NCBI GenBank assembly: GCA_030647435.1
Contig: JAUSJX010000106.1
Span: 1-53,500, forward strand
DNA: 53,500 nucleotides
Direction of reading: 5' to 3'
From: Candidatus Rokuibacteriota bacterium
GTDB taxonomy: Bacteria; Methylomirabilota; Methylomirabilia; Rokubacteriales; CSP1-6
The notes beneath the pieces were generated by a model that saw only the letters and a program-made list of their open reading frames with translations, had not been told where the DNA came from and did no database searches. This document shows positions 15,533 through 24,529 of the stretch, one piece after another (within the stretch, counting starts at the first letter, position 1; each line of letters begins with the position of its first letter). The translations under genes and the position numbers were made by a program.

Positions 15533-17143
15533 CTACTTGTCGAGCCAGACGTCCTGCATCCGCCCGTAGTTGTACAGCGAGTTGTGGGGGACGAGGTTCT
15601 TGACGTAGGGCCACTGGGTGAAGTACTCGTTGCGCCAGCCCAGCATGGGCCGTGCGACGTCGGCCTCGAGCTTCCGCTGGATGTCCCAGACGCGCGTGAG
15701 CCGCTTGGCGCGGTCCAGCTCCTGAGACTGGAGGTCGATCAACTTGTCCATCTCCTCGCTGCAGTAGTCGGTGTAGTTCCGCGAGGAGCCGCACCGGTAG
15801 TTCTCGTAGAGGAACCCGTCGGGGTCGTCGATGCCCGACGCCGTGAGGTTGGCGCCGATCTGGTAGTCGCGCCGGGCGAGGGCAGGGAAGAACTGGGCCG
15901 TCTCGATTTGCTTGAGCGTCGCCTCCACCCCCACCTGCCGAAGCTGGTCCACCACGAACGAGGCCAGGTCTATGTAGATCGCGAACGCCCGCGTGACCAG
16001 CTCGACGCGGAGCGGCTTGCCGGGGCCGTAGCCTGCGGAGGCCAGGAGCCGCTTCGCCTCCGCCTTGTCCTGCTCCGGCCCGCGATAGCCCGGGAGCGTC
16101 CGAAGGTCCTTGTCGAGGAGGCCCCACGCGTCGAAGGGCTTGGGCATCAGCGCGGCGCCGACCACGGCGCCGTTCTGGCGGACGCCCTGCACGTAGGCGT
16201 GCCGGTCCATCGCATAGCTGATCGCGCGCCGAATCGTCAGGTTGTCGAATGGGGCGCGCTTGTGGTTCACGACCACGTTGTCGCTGCCGTTCTGGCCGAT
16301 CACACTCACCACGAGCGACGGCACGTTCTTCTTCGCCGTCTCCGCCATGAGCTTTGTCATCTCGAGCGGCACGGAGGTGTCCAGCCGTCCGGCCTGGAGC
16401 GCTGCGAGCCGGGTGCCCCGCTCTGTGATGACCGGGTAGCGGATCCCGTCGAGGTAGGGCCGGTTCGGGACGAAGTAGTCGGGGTTCCGCTCCATCTCGA
16501 TCATCTGGCCCCGGACGTACTCCTTGAGCTTGAAAGGCCCCGTGCCGACGCAGCGCTGACGCAGGTCGGCGACAGGGACGTGGGCCGGGTACACCGGCGA
16601 GTAGCCGGAGGCGAGCATGAGCAGGAGCGAAGGCTGGGGCCGCTTGAGCCTGAAGATCACCGTGTAGGGCTCAGGCGCCTCGATGGCCTCGATGTTGGCG
16701 TACCAGTCTTTTCGTGGACTGAGGCGGAGTTTGGTCGGCGCGTCCGGCGCTTCGCGGACGACGTCGAACGTGTACTTGACGTCCCTCGACGTGAAGGGCT
16801 TGCCGTCGTGCCACCGCACGTTCTTTCTCAGGAAGAAGACGAGGTTCCGGTAGTTGTCCTGCCACGACCACCGCTCCGCCAGCTCGGGAATGACCGTCTC
16901 CGCGGTCTCCAGGGGCTTGAAGGGATCAAAGAGGACGAGGTTCGAGTAGCAGGGCGCCACCGGCCACACGCCGGAGATCGTGGCCGACTCGTGGATCGAG
17001 AGCCCCGGCGGGTCTTCGGCGAGCATCGCGTTGAGGATGCCGCCGCGTTTCGGTGTCTGGGCGCCGGCTGGTGCCCCCACGCAGAGCGTTCCAAAGAGCA
17101 TGACGAGGCCGAGGCCGAGCGGGAGCATCGTGTGTTTTTTCAT
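15533..17143 (-). CDS. ABC transporter substrate-binding protein, family 5 (peptide/nickel type)
   Basis: 536 residues from ATG 17143 (GGAGGACACC just upstream). Signal peptide MKKHTMLPLGLGLVMLFGTL with cleavage near AGA-QTP, then the SBP_bac_5 fold: KRGGILNAMLAEDPPGLSIH, LAERWSWQDNYRNLVFFLRK, VRWHDGKPFTSRDVKYTFD, and VGTGPFKLKEYVRG. It captures oligopeptides or other small organic compounds in the periplasm. No permease or ATPase gene is adjacent. A second member of the same family starts at 52789. Confidence 0.85.
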   Translation of the reverse strand: MKKHTMLPLGLGLVMLFGTLCVGAPAGAQTPKRGGILNAMLAEDPPGLSIHESATISGVWPVAPCYSNLVLFDPFKPLETAETVIPELAERWSWQDNYRNLVFFLRKNVRWHDGKPFTSRDVKYTFDVVREAPDAPTKLRLSPRKDWYANIEAIEAPEPYTVIFRLKRPQPSLLLMLASGYSPVYPAHVPVADLRQRCVGTGPFKLKEYVRGQMIEMERNPDYFVPNRPYLDGIRYPVITERGTRLAALQAGRLDTSVPLEMTKLMAETAKKNVPSLVVSVIGQNGSDNVVVNHKRAPFDNLTIRRAISYAMDRHAYVQGVRQNGAVVGAALMPKPFDAWGLLDKDLRTLPGYRGPEQDKAEAKRLLASAGYGPGKPLRVELVTRAFAIYIDLASFVVDQLRQVGVEATLKQIETAQFFPALARRDYQIGANLTASGIDDPDGFLYENYRCGSSRNYTDYCSEEMDKLIDLQSQELDRAKRLTRVWDIQRKLEADVARPMLGWRNEYFTQWPYVKNLVPHNSLYNYGRMQDVWLDK

Positions 17144-17357
17144 GGTGTCCTCCACATACAGGGGCGACGACGGTGCTGTCAAGGGCGAGGTGCTTCGGTC
17201 ACCGCCGCCCGCTCGCCGCGCCGGGGCCCGGCGCTGGCCTGAGACGCCGCTCCGGTGCTACTCTCTTGAGGCTATCCACGGGCGGCCCGACGTGGAGAGG
17301 TTTCGCGTGCGCGACTGGACATTGACTTGACAATGGGACCTGGCAAGGGAGCCGACC

Positions 17358-19436
17358 CTGACCCCACAGAGCCTCGACGAGCGAGCCATCAACACCATCC
17401 GCTTCCTGTCGGTCGACGCCGTGCAGAAGGCGAACTCCGGCCACCCCGGCCTGCCCATGGGCGCGGCCGCGCCGGCCTACGTCCTGTGGACGCGGTTCCT
17501 GCGCCACAACCCGTCCGACCCGGCCTGGCCTGACCGCGACCGCTTCGTCCTCTCGGCGGGCCACGGCTCCATGCTGCTGTACTCGCTGCTGCACCTCACG
17601 GGCTACGACCTGCCGCTCGAGCAGATCAAGCAGTTCCGCCAGTGGGGGAGTCTCACCCCGGGGCACCCGGAGAGTCACCTGACGAAGGGAGTCGAGGCGA
17701 CGACCGGGCCGCTCGGGCAGGGCATCGGCAACGCGGTCGGCATGGCGCTCGCCGAGGCGCACCTGGCCGCGCGCTTCAACCGGCCGGAACACGACATCAT
17801 CAACCACTACACGTACGTCCTGGCGGGCGACGGCGACATGATGGAAGGCGTGCAGGCCGAGGCCGTCTCCCTCGCGGGCCACCTCAAGCTCGGCAAGCTC
17901 ATCGTCCTCTACGACGACAACGGCATCTCGCTCGCGGGCACGACCTCGGTCTCGTTCAACGAAGACGTCCAAGCCCGCTTTGCCGCCTACGGCTGGCACG
18001 TCCAGGCGGTGGAGAACGGCAACGACCTGGGCGCGGTGGACAAGGCCCTCCGGGCCGCCCAGCAGGTCGGCGACCGCCCCTCGCTCATTGCGGTGCGCAC
18101 GGTCATCGGGTACGGCGCGCCCCACAAGCAGGGCACCTTCCATGTCCATGGCAGCCCGCTGGGACCCGATGAGGTCAAGGCGGCCAAGGAGAACCTGGGC
18201 TGGCCTCTCGATCCGCCGTTCCTCGTTCCCGGCGACGTGAGCGCGCACTTCAGCAAAGCGGTGGAGCGCGGCTCGAAGGAGCAGGATGACTGGCGCCGAC
18301 GCCTGGCTGCCTACCAGGCCGCCTTCCCCGATCTCGCCGCCGAGCTCACCCGGCGGATGGCCGGCGCGCTGCCCGCGGCCTGGGACACAGACCTGCCGGC
18401 CTTCGCCGCCGATCCGAAGGGGCTCGCCACGCGGAAGGCCTCGGAGGGCGTCATGCAGGCGTTAGCAAAGAAGCTGCCCGAGCTCGTGGGCGGCTCGGCG
18501 GACCTCGACCCCTCCACGTTCACCTGGCTCAAGGGGCAGGGCGATTTCGCGCCCGCGTCGCAGCCGCAGGAGGGCGTGCAGGGGGCGGTGGGAGGAGCGT
18601 GGGACTACAGCGGGCGAAATGTCCACTTCGGCGTCCGCGAGCACGCGATGGGCGCGGTCGTGAACGGCATGGCGTATCACGGCGGCTTCATTCCGTACGG
18701 CTCGACCTTCCTGGTCTTCTCCGACTACATGCGCGGGGCGGTCCGCCTCTCGGCGCTCGCGCGCCTCGGCTCCATCTGGGTCTACACCCACGACAGCATC
18801 GGCGTGGGCGAGGACGGCCCGACGCACCAGCCGGTGGAGCACTTCCTGGCGCTCCGGGCCATCCCCGACCTGCTGTTCATCCGTCCCGGCGACGCGAACG
18901 AGACGGCGTGGGCGTGGAAGATCGCCATCCGGAACCGCCACCGGCCGACCGCCATGGCGCTGACCCGCCAGAACGTGCCGACGCTCGATCGCTCCGTCTA
19001 CGCCTCCGCCGAAGGGCTGACGCGCGGCGCGTACGTGCTGAACCCCCGCGCCGGGGCGGCGCGCCCCGACATCATCCTGATCGCCACCGGGTCGGAAGTG
19101 CAGCTCATCGTCGCGGCGGAGTCCATCCTCGCCGCGAAGGGCATCACCGCGCGGCTCGTGTCCATGCCCTGCTGGGAGCTGTTCGAGGAGCAGAGCGCCG
19201 AGTACCGGGAGAGCGTGCTGCCCAGCTCGGTGACGGCGCGCCTCGCCGTGGAGATGGGCTCTACGCTGGGCTGGGAGCGGTGGACCGGAACGGACGGCGC
19301 CACCGTCACGCTGGACCGCTTCGGCGCCTCGGCGCCCGGCGATGTCCTGATGAAAGAGCTCGGCTTCACCACGGAGCGCGTCGTCGGCGCGGCCGAGGCG
19401 CTGCTCGCGCGGACGGGCCGCCGCAGCCGGAGCTGA
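17358..19436 (+). CDS. tkt: Transketolase, probable CTG start
   Basis: 692 residues as annotated. The conserved N terminus ([20 protein letters not shown]) lies upstream of the first ATG/GTG/TTG. After the in-frame TGA at 17328 only CTG codons (17340, 17358) precede it. CTG 17358 has AAGGGA at 17345-17350, so I chose it. A GTG at 17421 would remove conserved residues. ThDP motif [18 protein letters not shown] ends in YDDN; other signatures are [35 protein letters not shown] and [12 protein letters not shown]. It transfers two-carbon units in the pentose phosphate or Calvin pathways. The dehydrogenase gene follows after 39 nt. Confidence 0.85.
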   Translation: MTPQSLDERAINTIRFLSVDAVQKANSGHPGLPMGAAAPAYVLWTRFLRHNPSDPAWPDRDRFVLSAGHGSMLLYSLLHLTGYDLPLEQIKQFRQWGSLTPGHPESHLTKGVEATTGPLGQGIGNAVGMALAEAHLAARFNRPEHDIINHYTYVLAGDGDMMEGVQAEAVSLAGHLKLGKLIVLYDDNGISLAGTTSVSFNEDVQARFAAYGWHVQAVENGNDLGAVDKALRAAQQVGDRPSLIAVRTVIGYGAPHKQGTFHVHGSPLGPDEVKAAKENLGWPLDPPFLVPGDVSAHFSKAVERGSKEQDDWRRRLAAYQAAFPDLAAELTRRMAGALPAAWDTDLPAFAADPKGLATRKASEGVMQALAKKLPELVGGSADLDPSTFTWLKGQGDFAPASQPQEGVQGAVGGAWDYSGRNVHFGVREHAMGAVVNGMAYHGGFIPYGSTFLVFSDYMRGAVRLSALARLGSIWVYTHDSIGVGEDGPTHQPVEHFLALRAIPDLLFIRPGDANETAWAWKIAIRNRHRPTAMALTRQNVPTLDRSVYASAEGLTRGAYVLNPRAGAARPDIILIATGSEVQLIVAAESILAAKGITARLVSMPCWELFEEQSAEYRESVLPSSVTARLAVEMGSTLGWERWTGTDGATVTLDRFGASAPGDVLMKELGFTTERVVGAAEALLARTGRRSRS

Positions 19437-19475
19437 CGGAACTCGCGGCACTACACCCATAGGGAGGACGCACGC

Positions 19476-20546
19476 ATGCCAGCCGAAAAGGGAAAGTTCA
19501 AGGTCGTCGTCCAGCAGCCATCCGGTGGGATCACCTATGATCTCGCCGACGGCGCCTACGCGATCGAGCGGGAGGCGCTGGACCCGATCGGCGCCGAGAT
19601 CGTCGAGGTGCCCGCGAAGACGGAGGAGGAGTTCATCGCAGCGGCGAAGGACGCCGACGCCGTGATCGCGCGGAACCGCCGCATCACGGCCGCCGTCATC
19701 AAGGGCTTGAAGAACTGCAAGGTCATCGGTCTCGGCAGCGTCGGCGCCGACACGGTGGACGTGGACGCGGCCACGGAGGCCGGCATCGTCGTCACCAACG
19801 TCCCCGACGTCTTCATCGACGAGGTCGCCGACCATACGATGGCGATGTTCCTGGCCGCCCATCGGCGCCTGCGCCTCATGCACCAGCTGACGGTGGACGC
19901 CAAGTGGACGGAGGGACGGCCGTACTTCAAGGATATCCCGCGCCTCTACGGCCAGACGATCGGCCTCATCTCCTTCGGCAACGTCGCCAAGGCCGTCGCC
20001 CGCCGCTGCCACGCCTTCGGCCTGCGGGTCATCGCGTATGACCCGTTCCTGGGTGAGCTCGAGATGACCGCCGTGGGCGTGGAGCCGGTCACGAGCCTCA
20101 TCGACCTGTGCCAGCGCTCGGACTTTCTGTCCATGCACGCGCCCTTGAACTCGGAGACGCACCACATGATGAGCGAGAAGCAGTTCAAGGCCATGAAGAA
20201 GAGCGCCATCTTCATCAATAACGGCCGCGGGCCGACGGTGGACGAGAAGGCGCTGATCGAGGCGCTCAAGCAGAGGGAGATCGCGGGGGCGGCGCTGGAC
20301 GTCTTCGAGCAGGAGCCCGTGGATCCAATGAACCCGCTGCTGCACATGGACAACGTCATCGTCACGCCTCACATCGCGTCCGCCACCGCCCGCATGGCGC
20401 CCGAGACCCGCCGTCGTCTCGGCCGCGAGATCGCTACCGTGCTCCAAGGCAAGTGGCCCCGCTCGGCCGTTAATCCCGGCGTCCTCGCAAGAACCACCCT
20501 CATCCGCTGGCAACCCTATCCAATGGGCAGAGGCCCCAACCGCTAA
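19476..20546 (+). CDS. C-terminal-binding-protein-like D-2-hydroxyacid dehydrogenase
   Basis: 356 residues. Two-domain NAD-dependent D-2-hydroxyacid dehydrogenase of the CtBP-like group. Seen: LKNCKVIGLGSVGADTVDVD, the nucleotide loop GQTIGLISFGNVAKAVARR (about residue 155), NNGRGPTVDEKALIEAL with the catalytic Arg region, and VTPHIASATA with the catalytic His. GGAGGA upstream of the ATG. The C terminus has a 20-residue basic/aromatic tail ending GRGPNR. The stop codon abuts directly the left arm of a 125-bp palindromic element (20547). Confidence 0.85.
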   Translation: MPAEKGKFKVVVQQPSGGITYDLADGAYAIEREALDPIGAEIVEVPAKTEEEFIAAAKDADAVIARNRRITAAVIKGLKNCKVIGLGSVGADTVDVDAATEAGIVVTNVPDVFIDEVADHTMAMFLAAHRRLRLMHQLTVDAKWTEGRPYFKDIPRLYGQTIGLISFGNVAKAVARRCHAFGLRVIAYDPFLGELEMTAVGVEPVTSLIDLCQRSDFLSMHAPLNSETHHMMSEKQFKAMKKSAIFINNGRGPTVDEKALIEALKQREIAGAALDVFEQEPVDPMNPLLHMDNVIVTPHIASATARMAPETRRRLGREIATVLQGKWPRSAVNPGVLARTTLIRWQPYPMGRGPNR

Positions 20547-20671
20547 CAGGCGGCTGAAAAAGGCCCATCTGCTTCGTTGGCGCCCTCGGCCGCACGCTCA
20601 ACGTAGAAAGACTACGCCTCGCGTGCGGCCGTCGGGCGCCGCCTCGCATCTGGACCTTTTTGAGCCGCCTG
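20547..20671. repeat. 125-bp palindromic element
   Basis: Starting on the base after the dehydrogenase stop, the outer arm CAGGCGGCTGAAAAAGG (20547) pairs with CCTTTTTGAGCCGCCTG (to 20671). Inner arms GGCGCC-GGCCGCACGC and GCGTGCGGCC-GGCGCC and a core CGTAG/CTACG continue the fold, so almost the whole element is one long imperfect hairpin. Such elements are typical of dispersed REP/MITE-like repeats. It may also terminate transcription of the dehydrogenase gene and of the convergent aldo/keto reductase gene. Confidence 0.7.
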
Positions 20672-20709
20672 CTTGTCACTTGTCGCGACACCGAACCCGG
20701 GCGGGTGGC

Positions 20710-20830
20710 GTTGGGGGCGGCGGGGCCGCGGCCTGCGGAGTGGGCCCTTCGCAAGTGCGCGCAGCCCGCAGGGCTGCGAATCACGCCAGCGTAGGGTGAC
20801 GTAGCCGGCCGCGGCCCCGCCGCCCCCGAC
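20710..20830. repeat. Second palindromic element with perfect 21-bp arms
   Basis: A perfect 21-bp GC-only inverted repeat (20713-20733 with 20807-20827) encloses 73 bp containing a further small hairpin (GCAGCCCGCAGGGCTGC). It lies between convergent genes beside the 125-bp element. No coding potential is seen in 20547-20854. Confidence 0.6.
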
Positions 20831-20854
20831 GACAGGCCCCGCCCGCCTCGAGCG

Positions 20855-21844
20855 CTAGGTAGTGGCGAGCTTCGCCCAGACGGAGCGGAGTCGCTCCATC
20901 GCAGGGGCGGGCAGGGGTCCCTTAGCCACGGCGGCGGCGGCGAACTCGAGCTGAGAGAGGTCCGAAGTGCCGATGAGCACCGTGGACAGGGCGTCCGTGG
21001 TCAGCGCGAAGCGGAAGGCGGCCTCGATCACGCTAGAGGCATATCCCTCGGCGACAAGCGGCTCGAAGGCCCGGGCGCGCGAAACATCGGTCGCGTAGTC
21101 CGGGCCCGAGGCGATCGGGTCGACCGCGGGGATGGCGATCGGATGCCGGGCGCTTTGCCCGCTGAGCGCGCCGCCCGCGAGCACGCGGATGCCGATCGTG
21201 CCCACGCCCTGCTCGCCCGCCAAGAGCGCGAGCCCGTCGAAGTCCTGCGCCGGGAAGCCTGCCGGCACCTCGTGCGCCGCGGTCGGGCTCAGCAGGTTGA
21301 AGCACACCTGCGCCGTGTCGATGGCGCCGCTCGCCAGCGCGCGGTGGAGCGCCCCGGTCTCGCCGAGCGCCGTCACGCCGAAGAAGCGGATCTTGCCCTG
21401 CTCCTGGAGGCGTCGGACCGCAGGCACGACCGCGTCCAGCACGTCGGCGACCCCGAGGCGCCGCTCGCTCCTGACGCGCGCGATCGGGTTGTGGAGGTGG
21501 AAGAGGTCGAGGCGTCCCCGTCCGAGCAGCCCGAGGCTCGTCTCGACTGAGCGCGCGATCGCGCCCGGCACGTCCTCCATGTCGGCCTGGCTCAGCCGGC
21601 ACTTGCTGCCCACGATCACCGGCGGGCGCAGCGCGCGCAAGACGGCTCCCAGGTTCTTCTCCGACTGGCCGCTGCCGTAGGATGGCGCGGTGTCGAGGTA
21701 GTTGATGCCGAGCTCGACTGCGCGCGCTACGGCGCGCTCGCGGTCGGCCGGCTCGCCCCGCACCATCAAGCCGCCGACGTCGCCGCACCCGAAGGCGAGC
21801 GCGGAAACTTTGAGCCCCGTCCGGCCGAGTGTCCGGTATTCCAT
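20855..21844 (-). CDS. Aldo/keto reductase
   Basis: 329 residues from ATG 21844: MEYRTLGRTGLKVSALAFGC, the standard AKR N terminus. Catalytic tetrad regions: DTAPSYGSGQSEKNLG (Asp, Tyr), IVGSKCRLSQ (Lys) and FHLHNP (His). NADPH site residues lie in the C-terminal third (LIGTSDLSQLE). The frame is open upstream to 21976 but shows no homology there. A 45-residue Tat-signal-like ORF (21849-21986) ends 4 nt before this ATG in another frame. Probably reduces aldehydes or ketones; substrate unknown. Confidence 0.85.
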   Translation of the reverse strand: MEYRTLGRTGLKVSALAFGCGDVGGLMVRGEPADRERAVARAVELGINYLDTAPSYGSGQSEKNLGAVLRALRPPVIVGSKCRLSQADMEDVPGAIARSVETSLGLLGRGRLDLFHLHNPIARVRSERRLGVADVLDAVVPAVRRLQEQGKIRFFGVTALGETGALHRALASGAIDTAQVCFNLLSPTAAHEVPAGFPAQDFDGLALLAGEQGVGTIGIRVLAGGALSGQSARHPIAIPAVDPIASGPDYATDVSRARAFEPLVAEGYASSVIEAAFRFALTTDALSTVLIGTSDLSQLEFAAAAVAKGPLPAPAMERLRSVWAKLATT

Positions 21845-21848
21845 CACG

Positions 21849-21986
21849 TCAGGAACCGAGGCCGAGCCCGCGGCGCAGATCCTTCGCCGCGAGCGGGATC
21901 GTGCCGAGGGCCGCGCCCGCGACGGCCGCCCCTGCGGACTGAAGGAGCCGGCGGCGACCTTCGTTGAGTGCGCCATTCGCTCTCAT
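21849..21986 (-). CDS. Small ORF encoding only a Tat-type signal peptide
   Basis: 45 codons with a good start context (GAGGAGATTTACG then ATG 21986). The peptide has the twin-arginine pattern GRRRLLQ followed by the hydrophobic stretch SAGAAVAGAALGTIPLAA and then DLRRGLGLGS before TGA at 21849. It ends 4 nt upstream of the aldo/keto reductase ATG in a different frame. Another reductase in this window (24530-25450) carries such a signal in frame. This may be a Tat leader separated from its enzyme by a frameshift, or a short translated leader. Seen: sequence pattern; role inferred. Confidence 0.4.
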   Translation of the reverse strand: MRANGALNEGRRRLLQSAGAAVAGAALGTIPLAAKDLRRGLGLGS

Positions 21987-22080
21987 CGTAAATCTCCTCA
22001 CCCGGTGGGATGCGATACTGCTACTCTTTTTGATCGGTCATGTCCGGCGGTCCGTGCGAACACCCAACAAGGAATACTCC

Positions 22081-23397
22081 GTGCCCACCGAAAAGTCCAG
22101 CGACGCCGGCGGCGGTTTGACGCTCCGAGTGCTCCGCACCGTGATCGACGTGAGGCCTGCCGAAGCGACGGCGGTGGCATGGTCGTGGCTCTATTTCTTT
22201 TCGATCCTGTCCGCGTACTACGTCATCCGGCCGATTCGCGACGAGATCGGCGCGGCGGGCGGCATCGAGAACCTGCCGTGGCTTTTCACCGGAACGCTGA
22301 TCGGCATGTTGATCGCCAACCCGCCGTTCTCGGCGCTTGTGGTCCGGCTCGCGCCCGTTCGTTTTATCTCGTGGACGTACCGATTCTTCATGGCCGACCT
22401 CGTGCTCTTTCTGGTCCTGCTGGAGACGACCTCGGGGCCCGCCAATGTGTGGGCGGGCAGGGTGTTCTACATCTGGGTGGCGATCTTCAATCTCTTCGTC
22501 GTGTCGGTGTTCTGGGGTTTTCTCGCCGACGTGTTCAGCAGCGAGCAGAGCCGGCGGCTGTTCGGCTTCATTGCCGCGGGCGGCACCATCGGCGGGATCG
22601 TCGGATCGTCGTTGACCTCCGCGCTGGTCGAACATCTCGGCCGGAGCCGGCTCCTGCTCGTCTCGGCCGTGCTGCTCGAGGTGGCCGTGTTCAGCGTCCG
22701 GCGCCTGGCGAGGATCGCGCGGGGCCTGCGCGAGCGGGCCGGAGCGGGCGGAGACGACGCGGCCGTCGGCGGCGGCGTGCTGTCCGGATTCGCCCACGCC
22801 GTCCGATCGCCCTATCTCTTAAACCTGACGGTGTACATGCTGCTCTTCACGATCCTGTCGACGTTTCTCTACTTCCAACAGGCCGATATCGCGAAACACA
22901 GCTTCACGGACCGCTCGGCGCGAACGGCGTTCTTCGCCAATATCGACTTGGCGGTCAACGTCCTCACGCTTCTCATTCAGCTCTTCCTGACGGGGCGGAT
23001 CATCAAGAGGCTCGGCGTCGCTGTCACGCTCACCCTGCTTCCGGCGCTGAGCGTCGGGGGGTTCGCCGTCCTCGGGCTCGCGCCGACCGTGTCGGCAATC
23101 ATCACGTTCCAGGTCCTGCGGCGGGCCGGCAACTTCGCCGTGGCGCGGCCCACCCGCGAGATGTGCTTCACCGTCGTACCCCGCGAAGACAAGTACAAGG
23201 CCAAGAGCTTCATCGATACCTTCGTCTACCGCGCGGGCGACCAGATCGGCGCCTGGGTGTATGCGGGCATGGGGCTCCTTGGGCTCGGGCTGGCGGGCAT
23301 CAGCGTTGCGGCCGTGCCGATCGCGGTTCTCTGGCTGGTCAACGGGCTCTGGCTGGGCCGGCGAAACGAGTCGCTCGCCCGCGAAGCCGCGCATTGA
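22081..23397 (+). CDS. Npt/NTT-like membrane transporter (MFS-related)
   Basis: 438 residues with about 11-12 predicted transmembrane helices. The start GTG 22081 has AAGGA at 22069-22073; the frame is open upstream but without a better site. It opens with SWLYFFSILSAYYVIRPIRD, a pattern shared with ATP/ADP translocase-like (Npt1/Npt2, TlcC) proteins of free-living bacteria. VFWGFLADVFSSEQSRRLFG and REMCFTVVPREDKYKAKSF are also characteristic. Substrate in free-living species is not established. Divergent from the Tat-like ORF. Confidence 0.75.
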   Translation: MPTEKSSDAGGGLTLRVLRTVIDVRPAEATAVAWSWLYFFSILSAYYVIRPIRDEIGAAGGIENLPWLFTGTLIGMLIANPPFSALVVRLAPVRFISWTYRFFMADLVLFLVLLETTSGPANVWAGRVFYIWVAIFNLFVVSVFWGFLADVFSSEQSRRLFGFIAAGGTIGGIVGSSLTSALVEHLGRSRLLLVSAVLLEVAVFSVRRLARIARGLRERAGAGGDDAAVGGGVLSGFAHAVRSPYLLNLTVYMLLFTILSTFLYFQQADIAKHSFTDRSARTAFFANIDLAVNVLTLLIQLFLTGRIIKRLGVAVTLTLLPALSVGGFAVLGLAPTVSAIITFQVLRRAGNFAVARPTREMCFTVVPREDKYKAKSFIDTFVYRAGDQIGAWVYAGMGLLGLGLAGISVAAVPIAVLWLVNGLWLGRRNESLAREAAH

Positions 23398-23415
23398 GCG
23401 GACGCCGCGCCGTGC

Positions 23416-24101
23416 TCAGCGGCAGAGAGCCGAGACGAGCGCGAATGCGACACCCGTCAGCGGGAAGGCGAGAATCGCCCCCCAGGATGAGCCACGCCCG
23501 CACGTGGGCGAAGTTGAGCGTCGCGCCGAAGCCGGAAGCTTCGGCACCCACAGGCGCGGATCCTTCGCGTTGCTGTAGATGAACCCGTTCCAGCCCTCGA
23601 GGCCCCCGAGCTGTCCCGTGCGTTCGAGTCGGCGATGCACCGACTTGAGAGACCACACCGACCAGACGATGGCGCCCAGGAGGATCGCCGTCCCGAGGCC
23701 GAGCGCCCGTCCCTGGCCGAAGTCGGGGAGCCAGGTCTGCGGGACAACCAGCAGGGACATGAACACGGAGATCGCGAGGCTCACGACTCGAGTCAGCCCG
23801 GCGCTGGCGTCGAGGATGGCCCGCGCGGCCTCGGGCGACGCGTCGAATCCCGTCGCGAGACGCTGACGGGCCACGCACGTCCGCGCCACCACCTCGAGAA
23901 ACACGGCGAGCGCCAGTCCCATCATGAGCGTCAGCGCCCACACCGTTCTCAGCGGGCCCGTCGCCGGCCCCTGACGCCCGCCGCCCAGGAAAACGACGCG
24001 CCGCCGGCCGCGAGAATGACGAACGACCACCAGCGGAGACCGGGCAGCGACCCTTCGGAGGGGCCGGGCACAGCGAGGTCGGGCTGGCGGGTCGGTGTCA
24101 T
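23416..24101 (-). pseudogene. Broken DUF1648/DUF5808-type membrane protein
   Basis: An ATG at 24101 starts MTPTRQPDLAVPGPSEGSLP followed by a membrane segment RWWSFVILAAGG, then stops in its own frame after 50 codons. Another frame continues as RTVWALTLMMGLALAVFLEV, more helices, and FIYSNAKDPRLWVPK, the start of a DUF5808-like tail. There the frame shifts (one base missing near 23542) to read SGFGATLNFAHVRAWLILG. It shifts back at a run of six G (about 23480) to end AILAFPLTGVAFALVSALCR. At least three frame changes are needed, and the DUF1648 core appears missing. The paired -1/+1 shifts could be sequence errors. Confidence 0.55.
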
Positions 24102-24140
24102 CGCGACGGATGCCTGCGCGGCATGCCTCAGGCTGGCACG

Positions 24141-24527
24141 CTAGCAGGGCGGGCCGGAGGTCGCGAGCCGCCGGCACACGGCCTGAAGCTCGGCCGTGCG
24201 GCCGGTCTGCTTGTAGTAGAAGGCAAGTATCACCAGGGCCCGCCGGGCCAGGTCGCGATCACCCGACGCTTCGGCCTCGCGGACTGCTCCCTGGAGGATC
24301 CGGTCCGCCTCCGCGGTGCGACCCGCCCGCTGCGCCGTCCCGGCCGCGTCCCAGGCTTCCTCGACCGCCTTGCGAGCGGCGGCCGCCCGGTGCTGGGGCA
24401 GCATCCGCGCTTCCAGCGCCGCCGCGTCAGCCGGGCGCCCGGCGGCACGCAGCAGTTGCACGCACCGGACGAGCGCCTCGTCACGCGCCTCCGTGGCCCG
24501 CGGGCCGGCCTTGTCGAAGAGGGGGCG
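24141..24527 (-). pseudogene. TPR-like protein fragment
   Basis: The frame ending at 24141 reads a continuous Ala/Arg/Glu-rich helical sequence with tetratricopeptide-like pairs, e.g. KAVEEAWDAAGTAQRAGRTA, then AEASGDRDLARRALVILA and YYKQTGRTAELQAV. It begins directly after the stop of the reductase at 24530 without a proper start; the first GTG in frame is at 24461 (106 residues) and has no clear ribosome-binding site. Probably the C-terminal remnant of a TPR protein, or a small gene expressed by coupling. Coding nature is inferred from composition only. Confidence 0.35.
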
Positions 24528-24529
24528 GG

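Noticed and set aside
14753-17242. 829-codon open frame on the plus strand, opposite the alpha/beta hydrolase and solute-binding protein
   Set aside because: It is rich in Val/Arg/His/Asp with no recognisable domain and mirrors two well-supported minus-strand genes; high GC keeps antisense frames open.
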